From Pseudomonas pharyngis (lineage in GTDB: Bacteria > Pseudomonadota > Gammaproteobacteria > Pseudomonadales > Pseudomonadaceae), in assembly GCF_021602345.1 (NCBI RefSeq), contig NZ_BQID01000008.1, forward strand, positions 248,001 to 312,000: a stretch of DNA of 64,000 nt. The letters run 5' to 3'. Positions 49,305-58,361 of this stretch are shown here, piece by piece. Both the position numbers and the translations under genes were made by a program. Position 1 is the stretch's first letter. Each line of letters begins with the position of its first letter. A model generated the notes under the pieces. It ran no database searches. It saw nothing but the letters and a program-made list of their open reading frames with translations, and was not told where the DNA came from.

Positions 49305-49730
49305 ATGGCCAGAAAGCCGAAAGTCCTGCCCGCCGTCGAGTGGCTGGAGCCACGGGTGCGGGCGATGCGGGTGATCAGTCTGCTGTGCTTTTTCGGCCTG
49401 GCCGGACTGCTCGCCGCGTATTACCTGGTGTTCGCCGACCTGCACGGCGCGCGGCCGTGGGTGATTCTGCTGATCGAGCTGATCCCGTGGATCGTGCTCG
49501 CACCGGGCATGATCATGGGCAGCGCGCGCGGGCATTCGTGGATGTGCTTTGTGGTGAACCTGTATTTCATCAAGGGCGCGCTGGCCGCATACGACCCGAG
49601 CCGGCAGCTGTTTGGCGTGCTGGAGATGATCGCCAGTCTGGCGGTGTTCTGCTCGGCGTTGCTGTATGTGCGCTGGCGGTATCAGCTGAACCGCAAACTG
49701 GCGGGCGAAGGCGAAGTCTCCGTCGCCTGA
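49305..49730 (+). CDS. DUF2069 membrane protein
   Basis: A 141-residue inner-membrane protein with four hydrophobic helices (about residues 20-40, 47-65, 73-88 and 103-120) and a charged C-terminus. It matches the DUF2069 family that sits after wrbA in Pseudomonas. Function is unknown. Confidence 0.88.
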   Translation: MARKPKVLPAVEWLEPRVRAMRVISLLCFFGLAGLLAAYYLVFADLHGARPWVILLIELIPWIVLAPGMIMGSARGHSWMCFVVNLYFIKGALAAYDPSRQLFGVLEMIASLAVFCSALLYVRWRYQLNRKLAGEGEVSVA

Positions 49731-49737
49731 CAGATCG

Positions 49738-49803
49738 CTATCGCTGGCAAGCCAGCTCCCACCGGTTTCGGGATCGTTCCCACGCTCCGCGTGGGAACGA
49801 TCA
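49738..49803. repeat. Single REP plus separate palindrome
   Basis: A REP (TATCGCTGGCAAGCCAGCTC, about 49740-49759) is followed by a perfect 14-bp inverted repeat (GATCGTTCCCACGC, TCC loop) at 49773-49803. No T run follows, so it is not a classical terminator. It separates two convergent genes. Confidence 0.8.
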
Positions 49804-49811
49804 CTCTGAGC

Positions 49812-50486
49812 TCAATGGTTGACGGTGTAAGCCAGCATCATCGAGATCTGGCTCATCGGCCGTCCACCACTCTCTTCATGCCACTGGTTGAACGCGTTCT
49901 GCACTGTCGCCAGATCCCGCAGGCTGGTGGGTGCCTTGTCGACGATCTTCTGTGCATTCAACGCCGCGACCACGTCGTAGCTCGGCACAAACGTATCCTT
50001 GCCGACCATCCGCAAAAACCGAGGCGCCGACAGCCCGCCCAATTGATGGCCGTGCTTTTTCAGGTAGGTCCACAAACCGACGATGTCGGTCACCGGCCAG
50101 TCGGCCAGTAACGCACCGAAACTGCCCTTCTCTTTCTCGACGTCCAGAATGAACTGCGCATTGCGCGGCACGCTTTTCAGCTTGCCCAGGTGACGGATGA
50201 TCCGCGCATCCTGCATCAGCCGCTCAAGGTGTTCGGCACTCATCAGCACGACCTTTTCCGGGTCGAACTTGAAGAACACTTCTTCGAAGGCTGGCCACTT
50301 GGCGTCCACCAGACTGTGCTTGAGCCCGGCGCGAAATACCCGCAGGGCCATGGTCGAGAGATAACGGTCGTCGCTGATCTTGCGCAGTTGCGCCGGGGTC
50401 TTGGGAACGGGCAGATGGGCTTCCAGTTCAGCCGCCGAACCGAAGCGGTTCAGACAGTATTCGTGCAGCCACTTGTAGTCGCGCAT
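49812..50486 (-). CDS. DNA-3-methyladenine glycosylase I (Tag)-like protein, divergent
   Basis: A 224-residue protein aligned by eye with the Adenine_glyco family: LMQDARIIRHLGKLKSVPRNAQFILDVEKEKGSFGALL matches the Tag core closely. The catalytic Glu of the Tag motif (LEGQQAGLSW in E. coli) is absent (LRVFRAGLKHSL here), and I do not see the zinc-snap Cys and His near the ends. So it may not be a 3-methyladenine glycosylase at all. It is transcribed alone and lies between two repeats. Confidence 0.8.
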   Translation of the reverse strand: MRDYKWLHEYCLNRFGSAAELEAHLPVPKTPAQLRKISDDRYLSTMALRVFRAGLKHSLVDAKWPAFEEVFFKFDPEKVVLMSAEHLERLMQDARIIRHLGKLKSVPRNAQFILDVEKEKGSFGALLADWPVTDIVGLWTYLKKHGHQLGGLSAPRFLRMVGKDTFVPSYDVVAALNAQKIVDKAPTSLRDLATVQNAFNQWHEESGGRPMSQISMMLAYTVNH

Positions 50487-50518
50487 GCCCTCTCCTTTTG
50501 AATGAAACGAAAAACCAA

Positions 50519-50606
50519 TGTGGGAGCCAGCCTGCTGGCGATAGCGCAGTGTCAGTCACCCATGTAGGGCTGGCACACCGCAATCGCCAGCAGGCTGGCT
50601 CCCACA
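50519..50606. repeat. BIME: inverted REP pair
   Basis: A 24-nt arm (50519-50542, core GTGGGAGCCAGCCTGCTGG) is perfectly inverted at 50583-50606, with a 40-nt spacer between the Tag-like gene and ttcA. Confidence 0.9.
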
Positions 50607-50617
50607 ATGGGTACGGC

Positions 50618-51442
50618 TTACAGGTTTACGACGTTGACGAAACGCGAAGCGGCGGTCTCGTCGATCTTCAGGCTGGTGAAGTCAAACAGGTTACGGTCGG
50701 CCAGTTGCGACGGGATCACGTTCTGCAAGCTGCGGAAAATGCTCTCGGTACGGCCCGGGGTCTTGCGTTCCCAGTCCACCAGCATTTCCTTGACCACCTG
50801 ACGCTGCAGGTTTTCCTGGGAACCGCAGAGATTGCACGGGATGATCGGGAATTGCTTGAAGTCCGAGTAGGCCTGGATGTCTTTCTCGTTGCAGTAGGCC
50901 AGCGGACGGATCACCACATTGCGACCATCGTCGGCGCGCAGCTTCGGCGGCATGGCCTTGAGGCTGCCGTTGAAGAACATGTTGAGGAAGAACGTCTCGA
51001 CGATGTCGTCGCGGTGATGACCAAGGGCCATTTTGGTCGCGCCGATTTCATCGGCAAAGGTGTACAGCGTGCCGCGACGCAGGCGCGAGCACAGCGAGCA
51101 AGTGGTCTTGCCTTCCGGGATCAGTTCCTTGACCACCGAGTACGTGTCCTTCTCGACGATGTGGTACTCGATGCCCAGCTCTTTCAGGTAGGCCGGCAGC
51201 ACGTGTTCGGGGAAACCCGGCTGCTTCTGGTCCATGTTCACGGCGACAATCTCGAACTTGATCGGTGCAACCTTCTGCAGGTGCATCAGCACGTCGAGCA
51301 TGGTGTAGCTGTCCTTGCCCCCGGACAGGCAGACCATGACCTTGTCGCCGTCTTCGATCATGTTGAAGTCGGTGACGGCTTCGCCCGCCAGGCGGCGCAG
51401 GCGCTTTTGCAGTTTGTTCTGGTTGACCGTAAGAGTGCCCAT
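50618..51442 (-). CDS. ttcA: tRNA 2-thiocytidine-32 synthetase
   Basis: A 274-residue PP-loop enzyme that thiolates C32 of certain tRNAs. The ATP loop SGGKDS lies at about residues 39-44, and the iron-sulfur Cys pairs are in [10 protein letters not shown] and CNLCGSQ. The start [17 protein letters not shown] and length fit the family. It is transcribed alone. Confidence 0.95.
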   Translation of the reverse strand: MGTLTVNQNKLQKRLRRLAGEAVTDFNMIEDGDKVMVCLSGGKDSYTMLDVLMHLQKVAPIKFEIVAVNMDQKQPGFPEHVLPAYLKELGIEYHIVEKDTYSVVKELIPEGKTTCSLCSRLRRGTLYTFADEIGATKMALGHHRDDIVETFFLNMFFNGSLKAMPPKLRADDGRNVVIRPLAYCNEKDIQAYSDFKQFPIIPCNLCGSQENLQRQVVKEMLVDWERKTPGRTESIFRSLQNVIPSQLADRNLFDFTSLKIDETAASRFVNVVNL

Positions 51443-51731
51443 GACGCGAAATCCGTGAGGTGTGACGAAAGGCGGGCATTTTACGCAAAAACACTGGGCT
51501 TGTGGCCACAGGTTGTCGCCGCTCGCAGCGCCCTTCTACACAGACCTCGACGCGATTACCCCGAGGTTTTACAGCGCGATTTGCTCTAAGCCCCTATCAC
51601 CTGTGCGGTTAAGACCTTTCTATACTGCGACATAAGGTCGCACACAATCTGAAGACCTGTATTTGCTCGGCCGCATTGGCCCGTAGGCGCTCCGCTGGGG
51701 GGCGATGGCAATAACGAGAGGAGTGACTGGC

Positions 51732-52334
51732 ATGATCCATCACGTAGTGGGACTTTTTACCCACCCCGATCAGGAATGGAAGGAAATCCGTGGCGACCAG
51801 GAAGAAAGCATCAGCCACATGTACCTGACGCACACGCTGATTCTGGCGGCGATCCCCGCTGTTTCGGCATTTATCGGCACCACCCAGGTCGGCTGGGTGA
51901 TCGGCAACCGCGCACCGGTGATGCTCACCGTCGAAAGCGCGTTGTGGATGACGATCATGTCTTATCTGGCAATGCTCGGCGGGGTCGCGGTCATGGGTGC
52001 CTTCGTGCACTGGATGGCCCGCACCTATGACGCCAACCCGAGCCTGGCCCGTTGCGTGGCATTTGCCACCTACACCGCGACACCACTGTTCGTCGGCGGA
52101 CTGGCGGCGCTCTACCCGCACATGTGGCTGGGGATGATCGTCGGCACGGCGGCCATCTGCTACACGGTGTATCTGTTGTATGTGGGGCTGCCGACCTTCA
52201 TGAATATTCCGTCCGACGAGGGTTTCCTGTTTTCCAGCTCGGTACTGGCGGTGGGTCTGGTGGTGCTGGTGGCCATCATGGCGTTCACCGTGATTGTCTG
52301 GGGACTGGGCGTGGGGCCCGTCTACACCAATTAG
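51732..52334 (+). CDS. Yip1-family membrane protein
   Basis: A 200-residue inner-membrane protein with five hydrophobic helices and a Yip1 domain (HPDQEWKEIRGDQE at the N-terminus; helices at about 30-52, 65-90, 105-130, 135-155 and 172-195). The role in bacteria is unknown. GAGGAG lies 9 bases before the ATG at 51732. The 289-bp upstream region holds a TATACT element and a short GCGAC/GTCGC inverted repeat (51627-51641). Confidence 0.85.
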   Translation: MIHHVVGLFTHPDQEWKEIRGDQEESISHMYLTHTLILAAIPAVSAFIGTTQVGWVIGNRAPVMLTVESALWMTIMSYLAMLGGVAVMGAFVHWMARTYDANPSLARCVAFATYTATPLFVGGLAALYPHMWLGMIVGTAAICYTVYLLYVGLPTFMNIPSDEGFLFSSSVLAVGLVVLVAIMAFTVIVWGLGVGPVYTN

Positions 52335-52494
52335 CAATCGGTTCATCCCGAGAAAAACAAGATCCGCCAACACAGGCCGCCGCAAGGCGGCCTTCTCGTG
52401 CCGGTTGAAAAGGAGCGACGACCATTCGGCAGTTCGACGATTCGCAACGCCCCGGGGTTGCGGCATACTCGACGCCTCTGGAGATCCATCAAGC

Positions 52495-52989
52495 ATGCCC
52501 GAGCAACTCAATACCCGCGTCGAAGACTGTTTCCAACTCGCTGAATCCTTTTTCAAACGTCCCTTCAAACGCCCCGTGGTGAGCCTCAAGCTGCGCGGGC
52601 AAAAAGCCGGGGTCGCGCATCTGCACGAGAACCTGCTGCGCTTCAATCCGCAGCTGTACCGGGAAAACACCGAGCACTTCCTTAAGCAGACCGTGGCCCA
52701 CGAAGTCGCACACCTGATCGCCCACCAGCTGTTCGGCGACCGCATCCAGCCCCACGGCGAGGAGTGGCAACTGATCATGCGCGGCGTCTACGAATTGCCG
52801 CCGGACCGCTGCCATACCTATGAAGTCAAACGCCGCAGCGTGACCCGCTACATCTATAAATGCCCGTGTGCGGACAGCGATTTTCCGTTTTCGGCGCAGC
52901 GCCATAGCCTGGTCCGGCAAGGTCGGCGCTATTTGTGCCGGCGCTGTCGCAACACGCTGGTGTTCAGTGGCGAGATGCGGGTCGAATAA
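52495..52989 (+). CDS. sprT: SprT-family zinc metalloprotease-like protein
   Basis: A 164-residue SprT protein. The zinc-peptidase motif HEVAH is at about residue 69, with a third His in PHGEEW, and a C-terminal zinc ribbon holds four Cys (YKCPCADSDF and CRRCRNTL). It is related to the eukaryotic Spartan protease; the bacterial role is little known. The start at 52495 fits the family N-terminus. Confidence 0.92.
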   Translation: MPEQLNTRVEDCFQLAESFFKRPFKRPVVSLKLRGQKAGVAHLHENLLRFNPQLYRENTEHFLKQTVAHEVAHLIAHQLFGDRIQPHGEEWQLIMRGVYELPPDRCHTYEVKRRSVTRYIYKCPCADSDFPFSAQRHSLVRQGRRYLCRRCRNTLVFSGEMRVE

Positions 52990-53013
52990 CCTGGATTTTG
53001 TGTTGTCTGGTCG

Positions 53014-53142
53014 GGCCTCTTCGTCGGATCGCCGCCCGGACCAAGCCCGCTCCCACAGTGTCCGGTGTGTTCACAGCCTCTGTGTACGACACGTAACCTG
53101 TGGGAGCGGGCTTGGTCCGGGCGGCGATCCGACGAAGAGGCC
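53014..53142. repeat. Extended inverted repeat with 45-nt perfect arms
   Basis: Arms 53014-53058 and 53098-53142 are exact reverse complements, with a 39-nt spacer. The inner part is a REP core (CCCGCTCCCACAG); the outer part (GGCCTCTTCGTCGGATCGCC) extends well beyond a usual REP. It lies between the convergent sprT and CaiB genes. Confidence 0.92.
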
Positions 53143-53152
53143 GCAACAGGCA

Positions 53153-54334
53153 CTAGAGAACTACCTTTGCCCGCCGCAGCTCGGCAATCCGCTCCGGGCT
53201 CAACCCCAACTCCGCCAACACCTGATCCGTATGCTGCCCCAGCGCCGCCCCGACATGTCGCGGCGCCGGCAATGCCTCGGAGAACTTCAGCGGGCAAGCG
53301 ATCTGCGCCTGCGCCGAGCCATCGCCACGGGGCACCTGCGTCACCAGTTCCCGCGCCTGCAATTGCGGATGCCGCACCGCCTCGCCCAGATTCAGCACCG
53401 GTTCGACACAGGCATCGATTCCGGCGAACAGCTCGCACAGTTCGGCAAAGTCGTGCTTCTCGAACTCGACCTTCAAGGCGTCCTTGAGCGCCCGCTGCTG
53501 TTCGGGTTTGGGTGACAAGCCCTGCGCCGCCAGTTCCGGCCGGCCCAGCGCCGCACACAGTTGCTGCATGAAGGCCGGTTCCAGACTGCCCACCGACATC
53601 CAGCGCCCGTCGCGAGAGCGGTAGTAATCGTAGAAACTGCCGCCATTGAGCATCTGATCCTCCCAGCCCGGCTCTTCGCCGCAGGCCAGATACCCGGCAC
53701 CGGCCATGGCGTTCAGGCTGAACGCGCAGTCGGTCATGCTCACGTCCAGATGGGTGCCCTGCCCGGTCTGCTGACGGGAAATCACCGCTGCCAGCAGACC
53801 GATCACCCCGTGCAGCGAGCCGCCCGCCACATCCGCCACCTGCATGCCCAGCGGCAAGGGCCCGCTGTCGGCGCGCCCGGTGTAACTGGAGAGCCCCGCC
53901 AGCGCCAGATAGTTGATGTCGTGGCCGGCACGATCCTTGTATGGCCCGGTCTGGCCGTAACCAGTGATCGACACATAAATCAGCTTCGGATTGATCGCCT
54001 TCAGCGCCTCGTAACCCAGCCCCAGCCGCTCCATCACTCCGGGTCGGAATTGCTCCAGCACGATGTCGTAATCCACCAGCAGCTGCTTCACCAGCTCCAG
54101 CGCCTCGGGCTGCTTGAGGTCCAGGGCCAGGCTGCGCTTGTTGCGATTGAGATAAGCGTGACTGGCCGAGACACCGTGATCGTGGGGCGGCAACACCCGC
54201 ACCAGGTCGAGGCGGGTCGGCGATTCGATGCGAAGCACCTCGGCGCCCATGTCCGCCAGCAGCAGCGAGGCGAACGGCCCCGGCAACAGGGTCGAGAAAT
54301 CCAGAATCTTCAGTGAGGCCAGCGGTGCAGACAT
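53153..54334 (-). CDS. CaiB/BaiF-family CoA-transferase or racemase
   Basis: A 393-residue class III CoA-transferase-family protein. The N-terminus LKILDFSTLLPGPFASLLLADMGAEVLRIE and the core SITGYGQTGPYKDRAGHDINY with the catalytic Asp are typical. Closest in style to alpha-methylacyl-CoA racemase (AMACR), which epimerises branched acyl-CoA. The ATG at 54334 has GGAGA 7 bases before it; 54340 is too close. It is transcribed alone. Confidence 0.88.
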   Translation of the reverse strand: MSAPLASLKILDFSTLLPGPFASLLLADMGAEVLRIESPTRLDLVRVLPPHDHGVSASHAYLNRNKRSLALDLKQPEALELVKQLLVDYDIVLEQFRPGVMERLGLGYEALKAINPKLIYVSITGYGQTGPYKDRAGHDINYLALAGLSSYTGRADSGPLPLGMQVADVAGGSLHGVIGLLAAVISRQQTGQGTHLDVSMTDCAFSLNAMAGAGYLACGEEPGWEDQMLNGGSFYDYYRSRDGRWMSVGSLEPAFMQQLCAALGRPELAAQGLSPKPEQQRALKDALKVEFEKHDFAELCELFAGIDACVEPVLNLGEAVRHPQLQARELVTQVPRGDGSAQAQIACPLKFSEALPAPRHVGAALGQHTDQVLAELGLSPERIAELRRAKVVL

Positions 54335-54440
54335 GGGCATTCTCCATCAACGATGCATGCAGCCTAGGCAGCCATCGGCGATGGGGCAATTACCGGATGC
54401 ATCAGTTGCGCTGACCGTTGCGCTCAAACAGCAGACAAGA

Positions 54441-54464
54441 AAAAACCCGCCGAAGCGGGTTTTT
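54441..54464 (-). terminator. Terminator of dctA
   Basis: AAAAACCCGC, CGAA loop, GCGGGTTTTT, symmetric and able to work on both strands. Confidence 0.9.
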
Positions 54465-54479
54465 CCATTCGAGCGATGC

Positions 54480-55814
54480 TTACTTCACATTGCTCGGGGT
54501 CGGGCCTTCGGCCACGCCCAGGTCGTCTTCTTGACGCTCATCAGAGATACCGCGACCGCCCGAGGCCAGCTCGGATTGCAGCACGTCGGTGTCCAGCTCC
54601 TTGACCCACTTGGCCACGACGATGGTGGCTACGGCGTTGCCGACCAGATTGGTCAGGGCGCGGGCTTCGGACATGAAGCGGTCGATACCGAGGATCAGCG
54701 CCAGACCGGCCACCGGCAGGTGACCTACGGCCGACAGGGTTGCGGCCAGCACGATGAAGCCCGAACCGGTCACACCCGCCGCACCTTTGGAGGACAGCAG
54801 CAGTACCAGCAGCAGGGTGATCTGGTGGGTGATGTCCATGTGGGTGTCGGTCGCCTGAGCGATGAACACGGCCGCCATGGTCAGGTAGATCGAGGTACCG
54901 TCGAGGTTGAACGAGTAGCCGGTCGGGATGACCAGACCCACCACCGATTTCTTCGCGCCCAGACGTTCCATCTTGATCAGCATGCGTGGCAGCGCCGATT
55001 CCGACGAGGACGTACCCAGTACGATCAACAGCTCTTCACGGATGTAGCGCACCAGTTTGAACACGCTGAAACCGTGAGCCCGGCAGATCGCACCCAGCAC
55101 CAGCACGACGAACAGTACGCAGGTGATGTAGAAGCAGATCATCAGCTGACCCAGCTGCACCAGCGAGCCGACACCGTAGGCACCGATGGTGAACGCCATG
55201 GCGCCCAGCGCACCGAGTGGCGCCAGTTTCATGATCATGTTGATGATGTTGAACATCACGTGGGCGAAGCGATCGATCATGTCCAGCAGCGGACGACCGT
55301 ATGAACCCAGGCGATGCAGCGCATAGCCAAAGATCACCGAGAACATCAACACTTGCAGGATGTCACCGGTGGCGAATGCGCCGACGATGGTGTTCGGGAT
55401 CACGTTGAGGAGGAAGCCAACGATGCTCTGGTCTTTACTGGCCGTCACATAAGTGGCGATTTTCGAGGCGTCCAGGGTGGTGACGTCGATGTGCATGCCG
55501 GCGCCCGGTTGCACAACGTTGACCACGACCAGACCGATCAGCAGGGCAATGGTGGAAACGATTTCGAAGTACAGCAGCGCGTAGCCGCCGGTCTTGCCCA
55601 CGGATTTCATGTTCTGCATGCCGGCGATGCCGCTGACAACGGTACAGAAGATGATCGGCGCAATGACCATTTTGATCAGTTTGATGAACCCGTCACCCAG
55701 TGGCTTGAGCGCCACACCGGTCTGTGGGTAGAAGTGACCGAGCAGGATGCCGATGGCGATGGCAACGATCACCTGGAAATACAGGGATTTGTACAGTGGC
55801 TGACGAGTCGTCAT
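54480..55814 (-). CDS. dctA: C4-dicarboxylate/proton or sodium symporter
   Basis: A 444-residue DctA transporter for succinate, fumarate and malate. It has about eight membrane helices and the SDF-family motifs [33 protein letters not shown] and the C-terminal [30 protein letters not shown] lies 7 bases before the ATG at 55814; an ATG at 55829 is less likely. It is driven by the sigma-54 promoter at 55961-55975, with no dctBD nearby. Confidence 0.96.
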   Translation of the reverse strand: MTTRQPLYKSLYFQVIVAIAIGILLGHFYPQTGVALKPLGDGFIKLIKMVIAPIIFCTVVSGIAGMQNMKSVGKTGGYALLYFEIVSTIALLIGLVVVNVVQPGAGMHIDVTTLDASKIATYVTASKDQSIVGFLLNVIPNTIVGAFATGDILQVLMFSVIFGYALHRLGSYGRPLLDMIDRFAHVMFNIINMIMKLAPLGALGAMAFTIGAYGVGSLVQLGQLMICFYITCVLFVVLVLGAICRAHGFSVFKLVRYIREELLIVLGTSSSESALPRMLIKMERLGAKKSVVGLVIPTGYSFNLDGTSIYLTMAAVFIAQATDTHMDITHQITLLLVLLLSSKGAAGVTGSGFIVLAATLSAVGHLPVAGLALILGIDRFMSEARALTNLVGNAVATIVVAKWVKELDTDVLQSELASGGRGISDERQEDDLGVAEGPTPSNVK

Positions 55815-55960
55815 TGCAAAGTTCCTCAAGAGTCCCGCGTGGCAACATCCATCTGTTGAACGCGAAACCTGAATTGCGAACCCTCCTGCACTGGAGGGAT
55901 TTGTTGTGTCGAACGGCGCTTTTCCGGACCGGCTCGGCGCACGCTTCTGTGGCTCTTATC

Positions 55961-55975
55961 GCAAACGTCGTGCCA
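55961..55975 (-). promoter_or_regulatory. Sigma-54 promoter of dctA
   Basis: Read on the minus strand, TGGCACGACGTTTGC matches the -24/-12 consensus (GG and GC at the exact spacing). It lies 147 bp upstream of the ATG, in line with known RpoN control of dctA. Confidence 0.88.
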
Positions 55976-56029
55976 CTTTGGTGCAAATCGCTGCAAGCCT
56001 TTTGATATCAGGGGATACGGGTTTTTCTG

Positions 56030-56110
56030 TGTCACCGTTCGGTGACTCAAGTGTGGCGGATTTCCGCCAACTCGCCCGACCTCGTCCTACAATTTGGCGG
56101 AAATCCGCCT
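56030..56110. promoter_or_regulatory. Palindromic enhancer-like sites upstream of dctA
   Basis: Two near-palindromes, TGGCGGATTTCCGCCA (56054-56069) and TGGCGGAAATCCGCC (56095-56109), are inverted copies of one another with centres about 41 bp apart. They sit 79-135 bp upstream of the sigma-54 core, the typical place for an enhancer-binding protein such as DctD. A separate inverted repeat GTCACCG/CGGTGAC lies near 56030-56045. The sites also precede the araC-type gene. Confidence 0.6.
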
Positions 56111-56167
56111 TGTTACCGATCAAAGGCAGCCGCTACCATCGGTCGCCAGAGGAAGGACCTGCCGCTC

Positions 56168-57166
56168 ATGCGCGAACGCACCATCGCCAGTCACTTTGCC
56201 CGCGCCGCCCTCGGTGGCGCGCGGCGCTCGGGTTACGACTATTCGGACCTGCTGCAGCAACTGGGCATCAGCCCCGAACTGCTCGACGAGCCGCGCGCGC
56301 GGATCGCCCCGGAGCAATTCACCCAGCTGATCCAGAACCTGTGGCTGGCCCTGGACGACGAATACCTGGGCTTCGGCAACGCACCGAGCAAACCCGGCAG
56401 CTTCGCCATGATGTGCCACGCGATTATTCATTGCCGCAGCCTGGAAAAGGCTCTGCAACGCGGCTTATTGTTTTATAGCCTATTCCCCGAAGCCCCGCGC
56501 CTGACCCTGACCCATGAAGACGAATGGGTGCGCCTGAGTCTCGACGATGCGCAATTGTGGGACCCGGATCACTTTCTCAGCGAGAGCCTGCTGGTGATCT
56601 GGCATCGCCTCGGCAGCTGGCTGATCGGCCAGCGGATTCGCCTCGAACAGGCGAGCTTCAGCTACCCGAAACCGGCGCACGGGGCGGAATACGATTTGCT
56701 GTTTTCCTGCCCGCTGGAATTTTCGGCAACGCAAAGCAGCCTGGTATTTCACAGCCGCTATCTGCACATGCCGCTGTTGCAGGACGAACGCACCCTCAAG
56801 CATTTTCTCGAACGCTCCCCCGCCGACCTGCTGTCCCGCCCGGACGACGGCAACAGCCTGAGCAGCCGGCTGCGCCGCTTGCTCAGCCACGACAGCACGC
56901 GCTGGCCGGATCTGGAAGCCGTGGCCGCGCACCTGCACATCAGCCCGCAAACCCTGCGCCGGCATCTGCGGGAGGAAGGCACCAGTTTTCAGGAATTGAA
57001 GGATCAGTTGCGGCGGGACATCGCGATTTATCACCTGGGGCGGGCGGATCTGTCGTTGCAACAGATCGCCGAACAGCTCGGGTTTTCCGAGCCGTCGGCG
57101 TTTCACCGGGCGTTCAAGAAATGGACGGGACTGACGCCGGGTGCTTATCGAGCGCAAGAACACTAG
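56168..57166 (+). CDS. AraC-family transcriptional regulator
   Basis: A 332-residue regulator with an Arabinose_bd-type N-terminal domain (about residues 20-205) and a C-terminal AraC DNA-binding domain (about 235-330) with SLQQIAEQLGFSEPSAFHRAFKKWTGLTPGAYR. The start at 56168 is chosen because the upstream frame would run through the palindromic sites. Effector and target are unknown. Its divergent arrangement with dctA, with 353 bp between starts, allows joint regulation. Confidence 0.9.
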   Translation: MRERTIASHFARAALGGARRSGYDYSDLLQQLGISPELLDEPRARIAPEQFTQLIQNLWLALDDEYLGFGNAPSKPGSFAMMCHAIIHCRSLEKALQRGLLFYSLFPEAPRLTLTHEDEWVRLSLDDAQLWDPDHFLSESLLVIWHRLGSWLIGQRIRLEQASFSYPKPAHGAEYDLLFSCPLEFSATQSSLVFHSRYLHMPLLQDERTLKHFLERSPADLLSRPDDGNSLSSRLRRLLSHDSTRWPDLEAVAAHLHISPQTLRRHLREEGTSFQELKDQLRRDIAIYHLGRADLSLQQIAEQLGFSEPSAFHRAFKKWTGLTPGAYRAQEH

Positions 57167-57169
57167 CAC

Positions 57170-58219
57170 TTAAGGCGTGAACCAAGTTTCGAAATTGCGC
57201 AATGTCGACCCTAAAGTTTCCCCGGTTATACGCTCGACAATAGTCATCACCTTACCTCCATACCCCAATTGCGAATGCATAAATGGCACATTGATTTTCA
57301 GGTCCCGACCGACCTGATGAGGCGCCAATGTTTGGCGCAAGATAAATGAGGTACCGAGTACGTTGCCAGCAAAGATAAAAGTCAGCGTGTCACCCTCAAC
57401 CATCCCGTCAGTGCTTTGGATAAAGGGAATACGTCCGTCCTCGTCTATATGGTTAATATAATCCGGATAGACTCGCCCTTCAGTCATGTAAACAGGTTCA
57501 GGACTCTTGAGGTCACCTTCGACTTTCAGCTCGATAACAGGCGTGATCCATCTGCGACCTGCTCTCTCCACCGTATAAATGAATCTGACAGTGCCATATT
57601 TATTCGGCTGCAAATAGCGCGGTTCGATCCTCAACACCACATCCTTGCTGTCGTCATACCCCTCAAGCTGAAAATGTCTGACCAGACAAGCGTCACAGTC
57701 ACTTCCGTGCATATATACCGATACCAGCGCCCCGCTCGAAAGAGAGGCTGAAGCTTTCAGGCGAAGATTGATGCCGCCATTGACCGCGAGCAGAGGGATG
57801 ACACCTTGCACTGCCTCGTCCACTACCGGATTGTAAATCTCGTCTTCCGCAAAATACTCAGCATCGGGCGCGTAGTGCTGAAGGTCGTAAAGGTAGTCGA
57901 GTATCAAGTTTTGCCCCCTGAATCTAATGGTTTCACCGGCGGGCATCAGGACAAGCGTGTCTGTGTCATCACTTTCAAAGTTCAGGCGTTTTGTCCACCA
58001 AGTTCCGCGAAAATCGCCTTCAACGGTCACAATCAGATCTGCCCCGACCCGCTGTCCTTCAAAGCGAGGAATACGAATGGTTAATCCCTCGCCCAACTGA
58101 TCAAAACTGATGCGCTCTCCCACTACTCCATCAAAGGACGCGGACGGCAAATCCATTTGCGCATCCAGGGTCATATCAGCAATCTGCTGCCTTTCATTTG
58201 CCGTAAGAAATTTAAGCAT
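57170..58219 (-). CDS. Orphan protein with repeated beta-sandwich-like segments
   Basis: A 349-residue protein of unknown function with no signal peptide. Two regions look alike: VVGERISFDQLGEGLTIRIP with GQRVGADLIVTVEGDFRG, and EDGRIPFIQSTDGMVEGDT with LTFIFAGNVLG. They suggest tandem Ig-like or beta-sandwich modules like those in large Pseudomonas repeat proteins. A CxxC (SDCDACLVRHF) lies in the middle. By eye its GC content is well below the neighbours and codon use is looser, which suggests acquisition. AAGGAG precedes the ATG at 58219. Confidence 0.75.
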   Translation of the reverse strand: MLKFLTANERQQIADMTLDAQMDLPSASFDGVVGERISFDQLGEGLTIRIPRFEGQRVGADLIVTVEGDFRGTWWTKRLNFESDDTDTLVLMPAGETIRFRGQNLILDYLYDLQHYAPDAEYFAEDEIYNPVVDEAVQGVIPLLAVNGGINLRLKASASLSSGALVSVYMHGSDCDACLVRHFQLEGYDDSKDVVLRIEPRYLQPNKYGTVRFIYTVERAGRRWITPVIELKVEGDLKSPEPVYMTEGRVYPDYINHIDEDGRIPFIQSTDGMVEGDTLTFIFAGNVLGTSFILRQTLAPHQVGRDLKINVPFMHSQLGYGGKVMTIVERITGETLGSTLRNFETWFTP

Positions 58220-58330
58220 TTCCAACTCCTTGTTCCTGTGAGTGGTATCCGTTCGTAATGCAGGCAAGCCAAAAGGTCGGCTCGCTAATCTCATGGATAC
58301 CCCAAGATAGTCAGGAACAAGAAATACAAC

Positions 58331-58350
58331 GACTGTCAGATCTGACAGTC
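58331..58350. promoter_or_regulatory. Perfect 20-bp palindrome
   Basis: GACTGTCAGATCTGACAGTC lies between the orphan gene start and the phoQ stop, with no T run. It is placed about 112 bp upstream of the orphan start codon and may be its operator. Confidence 0.5.
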
Positions 58351-58361
58351 GCGACCAACGG

